A stretch of 9,021 nucleotides of DNA, taken from contig JAKDKP010000054.1 in NCBI GenBank assembly GCA_030453285.1, forward strand, positions 1 through 9,021, read 5' to 3'. The translations under genes and the position numbers were made by a program. Of this stretch, positions 6,763 to 9,021 are shown in pieces (position 1 is the stretch's first letter; each line of letters opens with the position of its first letter). Below the pieces are notes generated by a model. The model was given only the letters and a program-made list of their open reading frames with translations. It was not told the origin of the DNA and ran no database searches. Source of the DNA: Propionibacteriales bacterium (lineage in GTDB: Bacteria > Actinomycetota > Actinomycetes > Propionibacteriales > Propionibacteriaceae).

Positions 6763-7122
6763 GGCAGCCGCGATGTCGCAATCACACGTCGCAATCACGC
6801 TCCGCAAACCTGTCTGATCCGATGAAAGTGCGCGGACAGATCGATGTCCTTGGAACGCGCCCACCCAGATGTGGAAGCACAAAAGCGCCCACACGCATGA
6901 ATCTCATCCCACCAGCTGCGGCCTCAACCATCCCGTGACTTCTCCGAGTCGCGCTCAGGTGGTTCACGGAAGAGCACCACGTGGGACGTAGGAAGGTTAC
7001 TTCGAGAGGGGGCAGCTGCTCGTATACGCAACGATCACGACGACGATGAGCCGTTACCCCGCCAGCCCAAACATGCACGAATCGGTAGCCGACCCGCTCC
7101 AAATTTCGATTGACCACTCGAA
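6763..7122. other. Intergenic stretch without a convincing gene
   Basis: This 360-base stretch separates the hydrolase from the iron box. It contains an 11-base direct repeat, GTCGCAATCAC at 6775-6785 and 6788-6798. Reading frames on both strands here have no recognisable protein character. I see no clear terminator for the upstream operon and no tRNA. A TTGACC -35-like hexamer at 7110-7115 belongs to the promoter of the next operon. Confidence 0.55.
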
Positions 7123-7141
7123 TTAAGTTAGGCTACCCTTA
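7110..7141 (+). promoter_or_regulatory. Promoter with overlapping IdeR/DtxR-type iron box
   Basis: TTAAGTTAGGCTACCCTTA (7123-7141) matches the IdeR/DtxR consensus TTAGGTTAGSCTAACCTAA at 16 of 19 positions. A -35 TTGACC (7110-7115) and a -10-like TACCCT (7134-7139) lie 18 bases apart, so the box covers the -10, the usual position for iron-dependent repression. It is 37 bases before the S-component start. The predicted outcome is that Fe-loaded IdeR/DtxR shuts the ECF operon and low iron opens it. Confidence 0.7.
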
Positions 7142-7177
7142 TAAGCGAATACAGATTCGCGGATATGGAGATGTGTG

Positions 7178-7606
7178 ATGCGGACGAATATCGGTCGGAG
7201 ACACTCAGGTGTGCGCGGGATGTTCACGACACGCAACTTGGTAATAGCAGCAGCCGTCGGCGCCGCGTGCAGCATGCTGTTCGCCCTGATCACTTATCTG
7301 GAGGTGACGATTCAGCTCACTCTCCCGATCCTGTACGTCGGATTCCTTGGCATCTACATCCTCATCCCGTTGCTCGGCCTCGCGCTGTTTCGTCTGCCAC
7401 TCGCAGGGATCATCGTTGCGGGAATCGCTGGGCTCGTGGGCGCCACGTTCACTCCGTTCGGGCCGCTGCTGATCCCGTTCGCGTTGATATATGCGGCAGT
7501 GTGCGAGGCGTTCTTCGTCATCGGTCGCTACAGGCAATGGCAGTGGTGGCGATTCGCGCTCGCCGGGGTGGTCGTGGGAATTGCAACGGCGTTTTCGACA
7601 AACTAA
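7178..7606 (+). CDS. ECF transporter S component (YkoE-like), ended early by an in-frame stop
   Basis: A 142-residue product from ATG 7178 (GGAG 7 bases upstream; GTG 7175 adds one residue). Hydrophobic helices lie at about 20-39, 48-71, 74-90, 96-114 and 126-140. The order resembles YkoE-type S components: a helix pair, then 'G...PFGPLLIPFALIYAAVCEAFF', then YRQWQWW and a following 'LAGVVVGIATA' helix. Such proteins bind a vitamin or metal-chelate substrate and feed it to an energy-coupling module; the two-domain ATPase beside it fits. The TAA at 7604-7606 stops translation inside what should be the loop before the last helices, and the same frame continues to 7801. An iron box upstream points to an iron-linked substrate (siderophore, haem or a cofactor), which is inference. 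Without the last helix the protein is probably inactive unless the stop is read through. Confidence 0.72.
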   Translation: MRTNIGRRHSGVRGMFTTRNLVIAAAVGAACSMLFALITYLEVTIQLTLPILYVGFLGIYILIPLLGLALFRLPLAGIIVAGIAGLVGATFTPFGPLLIPFALIYAAVCEAFFVIGRYRQWQWWRFALAGVVVGIATAFSTN

Positions 7607-7801
7607 TTCTACAGTCTCGACGGAGGAGGTCGATGGTCAGAGGCGGGGCAGGTAATCCCGGTCGGTTACGGCACGGTCCTACTGTTCTCCTCCAGCATTA
7701 TCGGCCACATCCTGTTGGCGCTCGCCGCGTGGGCAATTGCTGGCGCTCTGCACCGAATGGGGCTGGTACGGCCGAGAACACCGGTGGCCGTGCAAGAGTG
7801 A
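7607..7801 (+). pseudogene. In-frame C-terminal remainder of the S component after the nonsense codon
   Basis: Directly after TAA 7604-7606 the same frame runs for 64 codons. It gives a Gly-rich loop, then a long hydrophobic helix (VLLFSSSIIGHILLALAAWA), then a basic end (ALHRMGLVRPR), which is how S components of this type finish. It ends at TGA 7799-7801, overlapping the GTG (7798-7800) of the ATPase by four bases, a classic coupled junction. Together the two parts make ~206 residues, normal for an S component. There is no start codon with a ribosome site for this part alone in this frame; GGAGGAGG at 7620-7627 precedes an ATG (7633) in another frame. Confidence 0.7.
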
Positions 7802-9021
7802 CGGCATTATTGCGGTTTTCAGAGATCACGATCCGCTACCCGGAGCGCACGAACCCGGCGGTGCAACACTTCTCCGGTGAGATCGCGCCCGGGGAGTGCG
7901 TGGCGCTTGTTGGGCCAAGCGGCGCAGGGAAGTCAACCGTGCTGGCAGCTGCGAGCGGCATCATTCCCCATTCGATTCCGGCCGAGATGAATGGCGTCGT
8001 TGAAGTATGCGGCACAGTAACCTCTCTGATGTCTGTACCGGAGATGAGCAGCTCAGTGGGAACCGTCCTTCAAGACCCGGATGCGCAGATTGTCACCGGA
8101 CGGGTGCTCGACGAAGTCTGCTTCGCGCTGGAAAACCAATTACTTGATACCGAGACTGTCGATCGACGTGCGCGGGCCACCCTCACACGATTCGGGCTGA
8201 CCGAGATAGAGGAACAACACCCGGGAATCCTTTCGGGCGGGCAGCGACAGCGACTCGTTCTCGCCTGCGTGACCGCGATGAGGCCCCGGCTTCTGGTGTT
8301 GGATGAACCTACCGCGAACCTCGATCCCGAAGCTGCGGCAGATTTCTATGAGATGCTCTCCCAGCGCGACCAGCAGGGGGTGCTGCTGGTCGAGCACAAC
8401 CTCGACCTGGCGCTCTCGATCGCCGACCGAATCTGGGAATTGGACGCCACGGGCAGACTTGTCAGAGACGAACCGGTTACGCAGACCACCTTGAGAGCAC
8501 GCACTCATCGCAATGGCGTCACCTCAAAGATAGACGCTGAAACAGAAGTTTCGATACCCAGCCTAGGCATGTCGTCACCCGGCCTCAGCCGGGCGTCAGG
8601 AGCACTCATACTCAACCAGGTGACCTGGAAGCCAGACAGAAAAGCCACCCCTGTTGTGAGGGAACTTTCATTGAACGCTCGCCGTGGCGAGGTGACCGCG
8701 CTCACCGGCGAGAACGGTGCAGGAAAAAGCACCGTTTTGCGTCTCATGGCTAGGCTCCTTCGACCCTCTGGTGGGAGCGTGAGTTGGCATTCTGACAACG
8801 GCCGTGCTGCGGGGACAAAGCCGACCTTGGGATTCGTGTTTCAGAACCCGGAGCACCAGTTCCTTGGCCACAGTGTGCGCGGCGAACTCCGACATGCGCT
8901 GAGCCTGCGGGGAATGCCCCGTCGGCAGATCAGGCTGGAGGTAGACGCGTTATTAGAGCGATTTGGGCTCTCGGGCTACGCCGACCGCAACCCGTTCCTG
9001 CTCTCCGGCGGGCAAAAGCGT
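7798..9021 (+). CDS. Two-domain ECF transporter ATPase (YkoD/EcfAA'-like), 3' end outside window
   Basis: The frame is open for 408 codons to the window edge. Domain 1 has Walker A GPSGAGKST (39-47), Q-loop LQDPDAQ (Gln92), signature LSGGQRQR (145-152), Walker B LLVLDEP (166-171), D-loop ANLD and switch His200. After a ~60-residue linker, domain 2 has Walker A GENGAGKST (304-312), Q-loop FQNPEHQ (Gln349) and signature LSGGQKR (402-408), which ends the window. The Q-(N/D)-P-(D/E)-x-Q loops are typical of energy-coupling factor ATPases, and fusion of both subunits matches YkoD-type proteins. GTG 7798 overlaps the S-component end (GTGA), implying translational coupling. It hydrolyses ATP to drive uptake through a T component, expected just downstream. 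It is likely under the same iron box. About 80-120 residues are missing. Confidence 0.92.
   Translation, partial: MTALLRFSEITIRYPERTNPAVQHFSGEIAPGECVALVGPSGAGKSTVLAAASGIIPHSIPAEMNGVVEVCGTVTSLMSVPEMSSSVGTVLQDPDAQIVTGRVLDEVCFALENQLLDTETVDRRARATLTRFGLTEIEEQHPGILSGGQRQRLVLACVTAMRPRLLVLDEPTANLDPEAAADFYEMLSQRDQQGVLLVEHNLDLALSIADRIWELDATGRLVRDEPVTQTTLRARTHRNGVTSKIDAETEVSIPSLGMSSPGLSRASGALILNQVTWKPDRKATPVVRELSLNARRGEVTALTGENGAGKSTVLRLMARLLRPSGGSVSWHSDNGRAAGTKPTLGFVFQNPEHQFLGHSVRGELRHALSLRGMPRRQIRLEVDALLERFGLSGYADRNPFLLSGGQKR

Noticed and set aside
6148..6894. 248-codon minus-strand frame opposite the hydrolase
   Set aside because: It is a shadow of the hydrolase, whose catalytic motifs are on the plus strand; long antisense frames are common in high-GC DNA.
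6782..7117. Minus-strand frame of 111 codons in the spacer before the iron box
   Set aside because: Composition does not look like a protein, no ribosome site, and no recognisable motif.
7633..7801. ATG 7633 behind GGAGGAGG as an alternative start giving an N-terminally extended ATPase
   Set aside because: The frame does run into the ATPase, but the first ~55 residues would be Arg/Gly/Pro-rich and antithetical to the clear membrane helix encoded in the S-component frame; GTG 7798 with the GTGA overlap is the better start.
1..9021. CRISPR arrays, tRNA or rRNA genes, intact IS elements
   Set aside because: I looked for regular spaced repeats, tRNA T-loop patterns and transposase motifs on both strands and saw none.

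Overview
This is a high-GC window with GTG starts, overlapping GTGA junctions, leaderless-looking starts and an IdeR/DtxR-type iron box. It looks like an actinobacterium, probably of the Micrococcales (inference; no rRNA or marker gene is present).

Layout. (1) Positions 1-1832, minus strand: the first 610 residues of a large secreted surface protein that runs off the left edge. It has a signal peptide, a Cys/Gln pair that could form a thioester adhesion domain, and at least two ~100-residue tandem repeats. (2) 1833-2113: a divergent promoter region holding one doubtful 39-residue leaderless reading frame. (3) 2114-2563, plus strand: a small two-helix membrane protein with a WNALKF...MGP signature. 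(4) 2489-3135, minus strand: a graveyard holding a dprA N-terminal fragment (frameshifted and truncated) and a truncated second copy of the same membrane protein. A long bulged inverted repeat lies exactly where the plus-strand gene meets the dprA remnant. Regions 1-4 look like the decayed edge of an integrated conjugative or mobile element (inference).

(5) 3272-3766, minus strand: a conserved-type lipoprotein, with a hairpin just after its stop. (6) 3838-6762, plus strand: a compact operon of a TetR-family repressor, a DHA1-type MFS exporter and an alpha/beta hydrolase. A near-perfect palindrome between the lipoprotein and tetR is the likely TetR operator. The logic suggests a sensed small molecule that is both exported and hydrolysed. 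(7) 6763-7122: no convincing gene.

(8) 7123-9021, plus strand: an ECF-type importer operon behind an iron box. It has an S component (YkoE-like in layout) and a fused two-domain ATPase (YkoD/EcfAA'-like) that runs off the right edge. The S-component frame is broken by one in-frame TAA. Downstream of it the same frame continues as recognisable membrane protein up to a 4-base overlap with the ATPase start, so this is a recent nonsense mutation, a readthrough site or a sequence error. No S-T pair is complete in the window, since the T component would lie to the right.

Most genes here belong to known families. The least ordinary signals are the interrupted iron-regulated ECF S component, the decayed second copy of the mobile-element module with its junction hairpin, and the putative thioester surface protein.
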